From Bacteroidia bacterium (GTDB lineage Bacteria > Bacteroidota > Bacteroidia > NS11-12g > UBA9320), in the NCBI GenBank assembly GCA_018402155.1, contig JAGYJG010000001.1:570198-634197 (forward strand): 64,000 bases of DNA. Direction: 5' to 3'. Positions 38,632 through 47,442 of this stretch are shown piece after piece (positions within the stretch are counted from its first letter, which is position 1; the number at the start of each line of letters is the position of its first letter). A program made the position numbers and the translations under genes. The notes under the pieces are model-generated. The model did no database searches and was not told where the DNA came from. It saw only the letters and a program-made list of their open reading frames with translations.

Positions 38632-38639
38632 TATCTTCG
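38632..38639 (+). promoter_or_regulatory. Putative -7 box TATCTTCG before the HAL gene
   Basis: TAnnTTCG variant ending seven bases before the ATG. The -33 element is not clear. Confidence 0.4.
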
Positions 38640-38646
38640 TTGCTTT

Positions 38647-40122
38647 ATGCAGTTAGCCGAGTATCATAGTATAGACGATATCAGAAAAATAATAGAAAGT
38701 GGCATTGGTGTGGAGCTTTCTGAGCTTTCTAAAGCCAAAATTAATAAGTGCAATAGCTATTTGCTTCAAAAAGTGGCACAAGATGGGCCGCCTATTTATG
38801 GAGTGAATACAGGTTTTGGTTCGCTATGCAATACCGAAATTAGCAAAGAAAAACTAACAGAATTGCAAATCAATCTTTTACGGTCTCACGCCTGTGGTAC
38901 AGGAGCATATGTACCTCATTCGATAGTAAAACTGATGCTTCTGCTCAAAGCACAAAGCCTGAGCTACGGACACAGTGGAGTGCAATTAGCCACAGTAGAA
39001 AAACTACTGGAATTTTACAATAGCAATACTCTCCCCGTTATATATGAACTAGGTAGTTTAGGAGCTAGTGGAGATTTAGCTCCATTAAGTCATTTGGCCT
39101 TGCCACTGATAGGCGAAGGCCAAATCTGGGCGTACCAAAATCCTTCCAAAAGTAAAGAAGAACCGTTTGCCTATGCCAAAAAAGCACTACCTAGTGACTT
39201 GAAACTTGGGGCTAAAGAGGGATTGGCACTTATAAACGGCACCCAATTTATGCAAGCATACGGATTACACTGTTTATTCAAAGCACAAGATATATTGAAA
39301 AGAGCAGACTTGCATGCAGCGCTATGTGTCGATGCTTATGATGCACGCATAGAGCCTTTTTTATCATACAGTCACGAGATACGTCCACACCAAGGTCAGC
39401 TTCATACTGCAAAAACGGTCTTAAATCATTTACACGGAAGTGAGATTTTAGCTCAAAAAAAAGGGCATGTGCAAGATCCTTATAGCCTGCGCTGTGTGCC
39501 ACAAGTACATGGGGCAAGCAAAGATGCTGTGGCGCATGCTATGGCAGTTTTTGAAACAGAAATAAACTCAGTTACAGATAATCCCAATGTTTTTCCTGAT
39601 GAAGATTTGGTGCTGAGTGCTGGAAATTTCCATGGACAAACTCTCGCCCTGCAACTAGATTTTTTGGCCATAGCTATAGCCGAAATAGGAAGCATAGCCG
39701 AACGCAGAATATATAGATTACTAGAAGGTAAGCGTGGTTTGCCTGCATTTCTTACATCAAATCCTGGTTTAGAAAGTGGGCTAATGATAGCCCAGTATAC
39801 CGCTGCTAGCATTGTGAGCCAAAACAAGCAACTTTGCACGCCAAGTAGTGTAGATACTATAGAAAGTAGCAACGGCCAAGAAGACCACGTAAGCATGGGA
39901 GCCAACGCTGCCACTAAATGCCTGCGTGTAGTAGAAAACGTAGAGCGAATACAAGCTATAGAACTACTAACAGCCTGCAAAGCGCTGGAGTATCGAAGAC
40001 CGCTAAAATCTTCGATGGTTATAGAAGAATTGGTAGCCTCGGTAAAATCCATAGCAGACATAAGCGAGGGAGACAAAATTTGGGCAAATGAGGTTGAAAA
40101 AATAAGGCTAAGTTTTTTTTAG
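38647..40122 (+). CDS. hutH: Histidine ammonia-lyase
   Basis: Deaminates L-histidine to trans-urocanate, the first step of histidine degradation. It has 491 residues. Ala140-Ser141-Gly142 in GSLGASGDLAPLSHL self-cyclises to the MIO cofactor. The catalytic Tyr is in YGVNTGFG (51-58). His81 in LRSHACG is the substrate-selecting residue typical of histidine and tyrosine lyases, where phenylalanine lyases have Phe. The hydrophobic EDHVSMGANA segment is present near the C-terminus. No other hut genes are adjacent, so specificity rests on motifs alone, and a tyrosine lyase cannot be fully excluded. Confidence 0.9.
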   Translation: MQLAEYHSIDDIRKIIESGIGVELSELSKAKINKCNSYLLQKVAQDGPPIYGVNTGFGSLCNTEISKEKLTELQINLLRSHACGTGAYVPHSIVKLMLLLKAQSLSYGHSGVQLATVEKLLEFYNSNTLPVIYELGSLGASGDLAPLSHLALPLIGEGQIWAYQNPSKSKEEPFAYAKKALPSDLKLGAKEGLALINGTQFMQAYGLHCLFKAQDILKRADLHAALCVDAYDARIEPFLSYSHEIRPHQGQLHTAKTVLNHLHGSEILAQKKGHVQDPYSLRCVPQVHGASKDAVAHAMAVFETEINSVTDNPNVFPDEDLVLSAGNFHGQTLALQLDFLAIAIAEIGSIAERRIYRLLEGKRGLPAFLTSNPGLESGLMIAQYTAASIVSQNKQLCTPSSVDTIESSNGQEDHVSMGANAATKCLRVVENVERIQAIELLTACKALEYRRPLKSSMVIEELVASVKSIADISEGDKIWANEVEKIRLSFF

Positions 40123-40206
40123 ACCATAACTTTTTTTAAAACCTCAGAAGTTTTGGGTGCTTTTTTGTTAGGTAAACTTTTACTTATTCATTGTTCAAAC
40201 ACTTAC

Positions 40207-40240
40207 AAAAAAATCGGCTCAACGAAAACGCTGAGCCGAT
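40207..40240 (-). terminator. Intrinsic terminator of the metal-uptake operon
   Basis: On the minus strand ATCGGCTCAGCG, loop TTTT, CGTTGAGCCGAT (12 base pairs with one G-T), followed by seven T residues. It lies 31 bases after the lipoprotein stop. Confidence 0.85.
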
Positions 40241-40270
40241 AAAACAATCAAATGAAACTTCTGATTAAGC

Positions 40271-40831
40271 CTATTGAATTACTAAAGTAAAATCTACTTC
40301 TACATCTGTTTCTCCGACATCACAGCTGCCATTTTTAACACCAGGTTGGTGTTTTAAACGTATCATAAAGTTGGTTTGTTGGGTTGCTTGTGTTGCCACA
40401 GTAGCACGTAGCCCAAGTGCCTGATTATTGCCGTCTTGGTCTGTAATAGTGGTTGTAATGTTTCCTGCAGAGGTGTAGCACACAAGGTGTTCGTCTGCCT
40501 CTTCGCGCACTTCTTCTGTAATGTCCTCTACTGGCGACTTACTTTCGTCCAAAAATCGTATACCTAAGTTGTAGGTGCTATTGGCTTCCAGTTTAATGGT
40601 GTCAAATTGGGTTGGTGCATTACCGCCGTCACCGTCAGGATCTGCAAATTTGAAAATTCGTACATCATTAGAATTACTACTGTTTTCAAAAGTGAGCTCT
40701 ACAGTAGTTATAAGTTCCTCTTCGTTTTCGTTTGGTGGTGCAATTACCTCATCGTCTTTGCAGCCAGTAAAGGTGATAGTAAAGCTGGCTACTGTAGCTA
40801 GCATTAGTGGTTTTAAAAATCTGTTGTTCAT
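40271..40831 (-). CDS. Lipoprotein partner of the TonB receptor, unknown function
   Basis: A 186-residue lipoprotein: the signal ends FTGC with Cys24, then the acidic segment KDDEVIAPPNENEEE. The mature part is a predicted beta-sandwich with two Cys (VCYTSAG and GSCDVGE) that could form a disulfide. I do not recognise a named domain. It follows the TonB receptor by 34 bases and ends in a terminator, so it is the last gene of that unit. Such small lipoproteins often help a receptor capture its ligand at the surface, which is inference here. Confidence 0.75.
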   Translation of the reverse strand: MNNRFLKPLMLATVASFTITFTGCKDDEVIAPPNENEEELITTVELTFENSSNSNDVRIFKFADPDGDGGNAPTQFDTIKLEANSTYNLGIRFLDESKSPVEDITEEVREEADEHLVCYTSAGNITTTITDQDGNNQALGLRATVATQATQQTNFMIRLKHQPGVKNGSCDVGETDVEVDFTLVIQ

Positions 40832-40865
40832 ACTGTTAAATTGTTAAAATTGTTAAAATGTTAAA
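40832..40865 (-). repeat. Four GTTAAA repeats filling the receptor-lipoprotein gap
   Basis: GTTAAA occurs at 40835, 40843, 40852 and 40860 (spacings 8, 9 and 8). On the transcribed strand this is a repeated TTTAACA leader just before the lipoprotein ATG. It may be an AU-rich translation enhancer or a slipped tandem repeat. Confidence 0.6.
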
Positions 40866-43124
40866 TTAAAAAGTGTAATTAAGTGTTAAATAAAAATTTA
40901 TGCCCAAATCGTCGGCATAGTATCGATAGCGGTTCATATAGTCTCTATATGCCGTATTAAGTAGATTTTGCACACCAAAATTAAAATACAAAGGAGTGTT
41001 TTTGTACTGTCCGCCTAGCTCTGTGTTTATTAGAAGGTAGCCTGACGGTGAGTCGGAAAAATCTTCATTGAGTTCTATTCTATTTTGCTTTGCGGTATAT
41101 TCTGTGCCAATTTTCCAGTTGCCATTTTGCACACCGAGTAGCTCGGCAAAGGTGTATCGTACCATAGCGGTAGCTTGCTGTGCTGGTATACCAAAAATAT
41201 GTGTATCGTTGGTTATGTCCCTCACGTAGACCAAAGCTGCGGTTAGTTCTGCTGTCCACTGGGAAGCTATTCTATACTGCATGCCTAAGTCAGATCCTAC
41301 ATAAGTGGCATCTGTTTGCACATAGTTAAATACTGGGAATGCCCCTCTTATAGTCAGTTGTTTTTGTCCGCTGGGTTTCAAATAAATGTAGTTCTCAAAG
41401 TAGTGAAAATAGGGTTCTACCTGAAATCTCAGTCGGTTGTGGTTATAATTTAATGCGGAATTGACGGAAAATGATCGTTCTTGGGTGAGTGTTAAATCAC
41501 CAAATTCTAATGCAGCAGACCCGTGGTGTAGCCCATTGCTAAACAGCTCGTTAATGTCTGGGCTTCGAAAACGGGTAGCCGCTGAAAGGTGTAACTGTAG
41601 GTCTTGATTTAGTCTTTTCCATCCACTAATGTTTGCAGAAAATCCGTCAAAATCAAATTGTTCTTCAAGGAGTATATCTTTATTGTACCTGTACGTGGTG
41701 GTTTTTTGTAGGTCGTATCGCAATCCTGCCTCTATTAGGTAGTCCTCCTTTTCTACCGTTGCTATAGCAAAAATACCGGTTTTGTATCGCTGGTAGTTGG
41801 GTATAAAATAGCGACCCTTAAAAATATTTTGTTGAGATTCACCTGAAAGACCATACTGCCACCTGTACTGCTGCATATGCTTGTCTATAAATACATTTAT
41901 TTGTTGTGTTACTAGATTCAGATCTAGCGCAGCGGCGTTTTTTCCTGTATGGTTATCAAACTCTTGGCGGTGATTATTTTGCAAGGTGTAGCTACCATTT
42001 ATAGCACCCAATGGTTCACTTTCATAGTTCCATTTTATTTTGGTGGCGTAGTGCTGTATGCGCTGAGATGGTGCCTGTATTTCATATGAAAATGGTTTTA
42101 GAATAAGTGGTGTATCACTCGCAAGCGCTCTATTCAAATCTGTTAGATTTCCTATATGAGCTGCAGAAAGTATACCGAGCTGTTGTACAAAAGCAGATGC
42201 CGTAGCCGAGAACATATGCCTGCCAGTTTCTAACTGTGCATAGTATGCTCCACTCAGCTGTCCAAATGCAGTGTTGCTCAGGTTATAATTGGCAGCTTGG
42301 GCATCTCCGTTGCGTTTCATGTTTACTATAAAACGTTGTCCAAGGGATAACTCTTTTGCATATCTTTCTAGTTTTAGACCAAAGTGACCGCCATTTGGGT
42401 TTGTTTCTCCTTTAGCTATTAGAGATAGCCGAGTGTAGGTAGAGTCAGAAAATGTGGCTGGGAGCACTCGTATCACCCCGCCCATAGCATCGCCGCCATA
42501 TCGCAAGGTAGATGCTCCCTTTATTAGTTCAATACTTCCTGCACTTAGTGGGTCTATCTCTGGTGCGTGCTCGCTTCCCCACTGTTGACCTTCTTGTTTG
42601 CTGTCATCATTTATGACCGATATTCGGTTACTATGCATACCGTTTATGATGGGCTTGGCTATTGTATTTCCGGTTCTTAAAAAACGCACTCCGTTTGAGT
42701 TTTTCAGAGCTTCACTCAAGTTTGTGGCTGCTAGGTGCTCTAGTTTTTTAGCACTCACAGTGTGTATAAATCGAGCGTCTGGCTCTTGGTTGTGCTCATG
42801 TCCATAGGCTACAACTTCCTGAAAACTGTGCAAATGATGAGGTAAATAAACGTTAATAAACGTATCTCCGGCTATAGTTATTTGCCAAAATTTTGTGGTG
42901 CAACCTACGTGGCTCACGCTTACAGTATGCTTGCCTAAGGGCAGAGGAGGAGATATAAATTTCCCCTGCCTGTTGGTCACCAAACTATGATTGTCAATAA
43001 CCACTATAGCCTGAGCCATTGGTTCGTTTGTGACACTGTCTAGCACCGCTCCAGATAGAGTAACTTGTCCAAATACTAGTGGGCCAAAACCTAGCAGCAT
43101 ATAAAAGGCGAAAATTTTTCGCAT
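40866..43124 (-). CDS. TonB-dependent outer-membrane receptor, ZnuD-like
   Basis: A 752-residue outer-membrane transporter. It has a signal peptide ending VFGQ, a carboxypeptidase-like beta domain (about 22-95), a plug domain with INGMHSNRISVINDD and the motif KQEGQQWGSEHAPEID (176-191), then a 22-strand type beta-barrel ending in YLTLNYTF with the terminal Phe. The QQWGxEHAPEID motif and the His-rich segments HHLH (96-99) and GHEH (108-111) are typical of receptors for zinc or related metals. Neighbours are a His-rich secreted peptide and a lipoprotein. The metal is inferred. Confidence 0.88.
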   Translation of the reverse strand: MRKIFAFYMLLGFGPLVFGQVTLSGAVLDSVTNEPMAQAIVVIDNHSLVTNRQGKFISPPLPLGKHTVSVSHVGCTTKFWQITIAGDTFINVYLPHHLHSFQEVVAYGHEHNQEPDARFIHTVSAKKLEHLAATNLSEALKNSNGVRFLRTGNTIAKPIINGMHSNRISVINDDSKQEGQQWGSEHAPEIDPLSAGSIELIKGASTLRYGGDAMGGVIRVLPATFSDSTYTRLSLIAKGETNPNGGHFGLKLERYAKELSLGQRFIVNMKRNGDAQAANYNLSNTAFGQLSGAYYAQLETGRHMFSATASAFVQQLGILSAAHIGNLTDLNRALASDTPLILKPFSYEIQAPSQRIQHYATKIKWNYESEPLGAINGSYTLQNNHRQEFDNHTGKNAAALDLNLVTQQINVFIDKHMQQYRWQYGLSGESQQNIFKGRYFIPNYQRYKTGIFAIATVEKEDYLIEAGLRYDLQKTTTYRYNKDILLEEQFDFDGFSANISGWKRLNQDLQLHLSAATRFRSPDINELFSNGLHHGSAALEFGDLTLTQERSFSVNSALNYNHNRLRFQVEPYFHYFENYIYLKPSGQKQLTIRGAFPVFNYVQTDATYVGSDLGMQYRIASQWTAELTAALVYVRDITNDTHIFGIPAQQATAMVRYTFAELLGVQNGNWKIGTEYTAKQNRIELNEDFSDSPSGYLLINTELGGQYKNTPLYFNFGVQNLLNTAYRDYMNRYRYYADDLGINFYLTLNYTF

Positions 43125-43486
43125 ACTATTTTATTTTTATCTTTTTTAAAAGCTCTTGAAATGATTGAATATAATGGAAACTAAGGTATACGTCTAGCCA
43201 TTGTATAGATCTAGTAGATAGTACTCCTGAGAGTTTTTTATGAAATACATTAGAGCTTATCTTTTTGATTGTGAATCAAAGGGATATTTATGCATTCCGA
43301 GAAAAAAACTAGAAACCTATACTAAACAATTCAGCGTTACTGACAGCTAAAGTAATTCCGATTGCACTTTCAAGGTAGTTTGAAACACATCTTTAAAAAC
43401 TAAATCGACGTTATCCTAGAAGATCTTTAAAAGAGGTGCGCTTGCTTTACGGAAACCGTACGTCAGAAACCAAATTATTTTGTAAA
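43125..43486. other. Gene-free region upstream of the TonB receptor
   Basis: About 360 bases. It contains an inverted repeat at 43261-43283 (CTTTTTGATT, GTG, AATCAAAGGG, with seven perfect inner pairs) that could be an operator. No gene or clear promoter box was found. Confidence 0.4.
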
Positions 43487-43795
43487 TCAGGCTTTTGGGG
43501 CAGGTGGAGCTCTACCTTTTGCCGGTTGAGATAAGCAAGAAAAAATAGGGTGAAGAGTTTCTGAGGAGAATGTTTTGTACCAAACTTGGTTTGAGTCCTC
43601 TGAAAGTGAGGAGGGGATATCACCAAACTGCAAAACCACATCGCATAACGAGCAGTGGTGATGGTGGTCCGGTTCACATAGGTGAGTCCCTTCTTTGTGG
43701 TTATGATTTTCAGATTGCTCTAGCTGATGCACAATGCTGCTAGCCCCAACAAGGACGAGTTGCATAATGAGCAGTATTGAAACCAATCTTTTCAT
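43487..43795 (-). CDS. Small His/Cys-rich secreted protein, DUF2946-like
   Basis: A 102-residue protein with a hydrophobic signal (1-20), then a metal-ligand-rich core: His31, His33, His38, Cys40, His44-47, Cys48 and Cys51 (PDHHHHCSLCD). The C-terminus GRAPPAPKA resembles the RxPP end of DUF2946 proteins found beside metal transport genes. It lies upstream of, and in the same direction as, the ZnuD-like receptor. A role as a periplasmic zinc or copper binder is likely but unproven. I start at ATG 43795, the signal-peptide Met, not eight residues earlier. Confidence 0.75.
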   Translation of the reverse strand: MKRLVSILLIMQLVLVGASSIVHQLEQSENHNHKEGTHLCEPDHHHHCSLCDVVLQFGDIPSSLSEDSNQVWYKTFSSETLHPIFSCLSQPAKGRAPPAPKA

Positions 43796-43883
43796 GGGTA
43801 CAAAACTAGGTAATTTCATTTATTAAAGACGAATGGATTAATAAATACTATTCAGTTAACAGAGATTAGATGATTATTTAGGG

Positions 43884-45365
43884 TTAGTTTTTGTTTATTG
43901 GATAGATTTTTGAAAATGCCCAACCGCAGCATAAAGCTATGGCAAAGGAAGGAGCGAGCACGTCTAATCTCTCAATATAAACGCCGATTCCATCCATGGG
44001 TTGCAGGACAAATTTAAAAAAACTAACACTAAAAAAGCCACTAATAATACTAGCAATAGCTCCAGCTTCAGAGTAATTTTTCCAAAAAAGAGAAAGAATA
44101 ATTACAGGACAAAAGCAAGCGGCAATTCCACTCCAGCCAAATATCATTACCCAAAAAACTTGTCTATCTGGACTGAAATAGGCCATTGAAAAAGCAAGAA
44201 AAAGGGAAATAATGGCCATAGAAAGTGTTACATACCGAGATATTTTAGTGAGTTTATCATCAGATAGGGTAGGGTTAAAAATTTTTTGATAAAAATCTCG
44301 AGTAACGGCACTTGAAGCCATTACGAGTAAAGAGTCAATAGTAGACATTATCGCTGAAAGCACAATAGCTACGTATATGGCAGCAATGCTAAGTGGCAAA
44401 AACTCGGTTGTTACAAGATGAAGTACATCGGTAGCACCGGTTCCGAAAATGACTTCCGGGTCTTGACCTGTTTTGGTAAAAACCACGCGAGCTAATAGTC
44501 CAATTGTAACTGCAGCTGCATCTGTAAATAAGGTATAAAAAATAGCTACCCATTTTCCTTTCACAATTTCCTGTTCATTTTTTATAGACATAAATCGAAC
44601 ATAGACTTGAGGAGAGCCTAAAAAGCCAAGACCTATCATTGAAAACCCTAAAATAGTCGCTAAATTGAGCCAAAAACCTTCACCACCCCATACATTGGTT
44701 AACCTAGGGTCTATGGCGTGCAATGTGTTGATGATATCTAAGTTATCATCTAAATTATAATAAACCACAATAGGCAATAGTACAAGACCTAAAAACATCA
44801 AAAAGCCTTGAAATAAGTCAGACCACACTACGGCAACAAATCCACCAATAAATATATAAGCTAGTACTATAAAGAAGCCCAATAATGCGCCACTGTAGTA
44901 GTTCATTCCCATCATAGACTCAAAAGCTATTCCCGTGGCATCTATTTGGGTACTGACGTAGATTACCACAAATACCGATAATATAGATGCAGCAAGTCCT
45001 CTCAAAAATCTGGTATTTGTTTTAAAATGGGATTCTAAATAATCGGGTATTGTTAGCGATTTATATTGGTCAGACTGGCGTTTGAAACGTTTTGCCATAT
45101 AAATCCATGATACAGCCACTCCAAAAACTTCTCCAAGAACCACCCAATATGCAGAGACGCCAGCTAAAGCGCCCATACCGGTGAGACCAATGAGTAGCCA
45201 ACCTGATTCACCTGTTGCACGCGCCGAAAAAGCAACAGCCCAATATCCTATTTTTTTACCTCCAACATAATAGTCGCTGATATTTTTTACACGTTTGGAG
45301 GCTACTATTCCTATTAGAAATAGAACAAAAACATATACTGCTAGTGCTATAATTTTTGCTAGCAT
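43884..45365 (-). CDS. Sodium:solute symporter (SSF/PutP family)
   Basis: A 493-residue inner-membrane transporter with about 13 hydrophobic segments. SSF features are the N-terminal SDYYVGGKKIGYWAVAFSARATGESGWLL (near 31-60), the GWSGIAACFCPVIILSLFW region and many unpaired Gly in helices. It imports a small solute with Na+. PutP-like members carry proline, but the substrate cannot be read from sequence. It follows the decarboxylase by nine bases, so the pair is co-transcribed. With cysteine dioxygenase divergent next door, transport of taurine, hypotaurine or another osmolyte is a plausible role. Confidence 0.88.
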   Translation of the reverse strand: MLAKIIALAVYVFVLFLIGIVASKRVKNISDYYVGGKKIGYWAVAFSARATGESGWLLIGLTGMGALAGVSAYWVVLGEVFGVAVSWIYMAKRFKRQSDQYKSLTIPDYLESHFKTNTRFLRGLAASILSVFVVIYVSTQIDATGIAFESMMGMNYYSGALLGFFIVLAYIFIGGFVAVVWSDLFQGFLMFLGLVLLPIVVYYNLDDNLDIINTLHAIDPRLTNVWGGEGFWLNLATILGFSMIGLGFLGSPQVYVRFMSIKNEQEIVKGKWVAIFYTLFTDAAAVTIGLLARVVFTKTGQDPEVIFGTGATDVLHLVTTEFLPLSIAAIYVAIVLSAIMSTIDSLLVMASSAVTRDFYQKIFNPTLSDDKLTKISRYVTLSMAIISLFLAFSMAYFSPDRQVFWVMIFGWSGIAACFCPVIILSLFWKNYSEAGAIASIISGFFSVSFFKFVLQPMDGIGVYIERLDVLAPSFAIALCCGWAFSKIYPINKN

Positions 45366-45374
45366 AATTGATGA

Positions 45375-46736
45375 TTAAGTGTTAGAAACCGTGACAGCTC
45401 CAAGCTCCAAAACGGCAAAAAATCGCAAAATATCTTCCTTCGTATTGGTTGCATTAATGGTGACTAGCCTTACGAACTCTCGGCCAGCAAATTCACCATA
45501 GCCAACCATGAGATTACCCTTTTCGTAAAGCGAAGTGCACAGGTCTTTTGGATTTACGCTGTGGTAGTTGAAACATACAGAAATAGAATCAGAAAAACTG
45601 TAAAGCGTGTATTTAGGGTTTGATTTACAATATTCTCTAGCTATATCCGCCAAGTAAAATTGATGGTCTATAATTTTTTCTAAACCCTTGTTGCCTTTAG
45701 ATTTCCAAAGGGTCCAAAGTTTTAATGCGTCGTTTCTTCGGCCGCACTGTATACTGGTACGTCCCAAGTCAAAGTCTTCGTCTCCAGTTTGGTATAGGTA
45801 GTCTGCCTCATTCGAAAATGAGTTTGCCAACTGCTCCTTGTGTTTGGTCACTACTACAGAGCTGCTCAGTGGCGTACCTAGCATTTTGTGAGCATTGAAA
45901 CTGAAACTATCGCTGCGATGTAATCCGGCTACAAGGTGCTTATATTTTTGGCTAAAAATAACAGCACCGCAATATGCTCCGTCTACGTGCAGCCAAAGAT
46001 TGAAATTTTGAGCTACGTCTGCTAAGGCATTTATGTCATCAAAAGCACCCAATACCGTTGTGCCTGCTGTAGCATTTATCAAAAATGGTGTGTATCCTGC
46101 AGCGGTATCTTCTTCTATGCATTGTTGCAAGTGCTTAGCATCCATTTTCCCATGTTCATCGTTGAGTATGTAGCGTATATTGTTTCTCCCTATACCTGCA
46201 AAAGCTGCATTTTTAGGAATAGAATAGTGCGAAGTTTCTGAGGTGTAAAGGGTCATTTGTTTAGTCATACCTATACGCTTTGCTGCGTGGTCTTTAGCAT
46301 CTCTAGCCATTACTAGCCCCATATAGTTGCTCATAGATCCTCCAGGAGGCATAGTGCCATCGCCATTGGTGTAGCCTGCAAGCTTACACACTTCTTTTAT
46401 TATGGTTTTTTCTATGCCTGCTTGCGGTCCTGCTACTTTGTAAGTATACATACTATTGTTGAGCATCACTGCCAGAAGATCGCCTACTATAGCCTTGGGC
46501 TGTCTACCCCCAAAAAGTTGATTAAAAAAAAGTTTAGAGGCTGTGCGTGGTGTTTTCATTACTACATTTTCTACAGCTTTTTGCCAATCTTCTTCGCTCA
46601 TAGGATTATCTCTAAAACGTAAGTCTAAATCTGAAGTTATTGATGCCGCAGGAAGGTGTTCCACAACGGGTTCAGTTTTCTCTTTTTGGAGTAATTTTTC
46701 TACTAATTTTTGAAAGAATTTCAATTCATTTTGCAT
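45375..46736 (-). CDS. Group II pyridoxal-phosphate decarboxylase, candidate cysteine sulfinate decarboxylase
   Basis: A 453-residue PLP enzyme of the glutamate/cysteine-sulfinate/aspartate decarboxylase group. His170 (SETSHYS) stacks on the cofactor, Asp252 (HVDGAY) binds the pyridine nitrogen and Lys284 (NAHKMLG) forms the Schiff base. The family includes glutamate, aspartate and cysteine-sulfinate enzymes, which are hard to separate by eye. The divergent gene 128 bases away is cysteine dioxygenase, which makes cysteine sulfinate, so that substrate is favoured (giving hypotaurine). It is co-transcribed with a sodium symporter. Confidence 0.85.
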   Translation of the reverse strand: MQNELKFFQKLVEKLLQKEKTEPVVEHLPAASITSDLDLRFRDNPMSEEDWQKAVENVVMKTPRTASKLFFNQLFGGRQPKAIVGDLLAVMLNNSMYTYKVAGPQAGIEKTIIKEVCKLAGYTNGDGTMPPGGSMSNYMGLVMARDAKDHAAKRIGMTKQMTLYTSETSHYSIPKNAAFAGIGRNNIRYILNDEHGKMDAKHLQQCIEEDTAAGYTPFLINATAGTTVLGAFDDINALADVAQNFNLWLHVDGAYCGAVIFSQKYKHLVAGLHRSDSFSFNAHKMLGTPLSSSVVVTKHKEQLANSFSNEADYLYQTGDEDFDLGRTSIQCGRRNDALKLWTLWKSKGNKGLEKIIDHQFYLADIAREYCKSNPKYTLYSFSDSISVCFNYHSVNPKDLCTSLYEKGNLMVGYGEFAGREFVRLVTINATNTKEDILRFFAVLELGAVTVSNT

Positions 46737-46846
46737 AAATAATTTTCAAGTCTCAGGCTATTTTTTGGATAATGCAAGGTTTTATTGATTTAATTAAAAA
46801 ATACAGTAAAAATGTCGTTTTTTATCCATTTTCTAAAGAAAATACG

Positions 46847-46854
46847 TATTTTTG
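46847..46854 (+). promoter_or_regulatory. Cysteine dioxygenase -7 promoter box TATTTTTG
   Basis: Exact TAnnTTTG match ending ten bases before the ATG, in a 128-base divergent region shared with the decarboxylase gene. Confidence 0.5.
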
Positions 46855-46864
46855 ACTCAAATTT

Positions 46865-47413
46865 ATGGTTTTTTCTAAAAAAAGTAATTTGAAAATTACC
46901 GACTTAAATCAGCTTGTAAACGCACTTCTTAACCAAGAGTATGACCTTGCCATAAATGAAGCAGCTTATTGTCATTTTGCACCAGAAGATTTTGTCCCTT
47001 ATATGCACTGGAATGCAAATCATTATACCCGAAATTGCATTGCTCGAAACAAGGATTTTGAGCTAATTTTACTCTGTTGGGAGCCAGGTCAAAAAACCGC
47101 GATCCATTGCCACAATGAGCAGGAGTGCTGGGTGAAGGTGATAGCTGGTCAGTTTGAAGAAGAAGTATATACGTACAATCAAGCTTCTGGAGAGCTAAAG
47201 GTTAAAGATATAAGTATGCTGGGCAAACACGAAGTAACATCTATTAAAGACGCCTCCATCTTTCATACTTTAAAAAATACGCACACCGGCAGATCTATGA
47301 GTTTACATTTATATATGAACCCGATTACACAATGCCGGTATTATAGTACACAAGATAAATGCCTGCAAACAGTTTCGCTAAGTTATCACTCGTTTCGTGG
47401 GGAGCTTGTTTGA
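46865..47413 (+). CDS. cdo: Cysteine dioxygenase type I (cupin)
   Basis: A non-heme iron enzyme of 182 residues that oxidises cysteine to cysteine sulfinate. The iron ligands are His81, His83 (AIHCHNE) and His134 (SIFHTL). Arg56 (HYTRN) binds the substrate carboxylate. Cys88 and Tyr150 (SLHLY) line up with the Cys93-Tyr157 pair that forms the thioether cofactor in mammalian enzymes, and Ser146-x-His148 matches the supporting Ser153/His155. Many characterised bacterial enzymes have Gly at the Cys position. It is divergent from a likely cysteine-sulfinate decarboxylase. The call is firm on motifs. Confidence 0.92.
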   Translation: MVFSKKSNLKITDLNQLVNALLNQEYDLAINEAAYCHFAPEDFVPYMHWNANHYTRNCIARNKDFELILLCWEPGQKTAIHCHNEQECWVKVIAGQFEEEVYTYNQASGELKVKDISMLGKHEVTSIKDASIFHTLKNTHTGRSMSLHLYMNPITQCRYYSTQDKCLQTVSLSYHSFRGELV

Positions 47414-47442
47414 AATTTAGAAAATACGTTAAGATAAACCGC

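Noticed and set aside
39480-40076. Long open frame antisense to the histidine ammonia-lyase gene
   Set aside because: It mirrors the coding strand of a clear lyase, has Ser/Thr/Leu-rich low-complexity translation and no motif.
40832-40865. GTTAAA repeats as a small CRISPR or iteron array
   Set aside because: Units are six bases with 2-3 base spacers, so they fit neither. Kept as a simple repeat.
46737-46864. A regulator site shared by cysteine dioxygenase and the decarboxylase
   Set aside because: I found no inverted repeat or second promoter box in the divergent region beyond the one for the dioxygenase.
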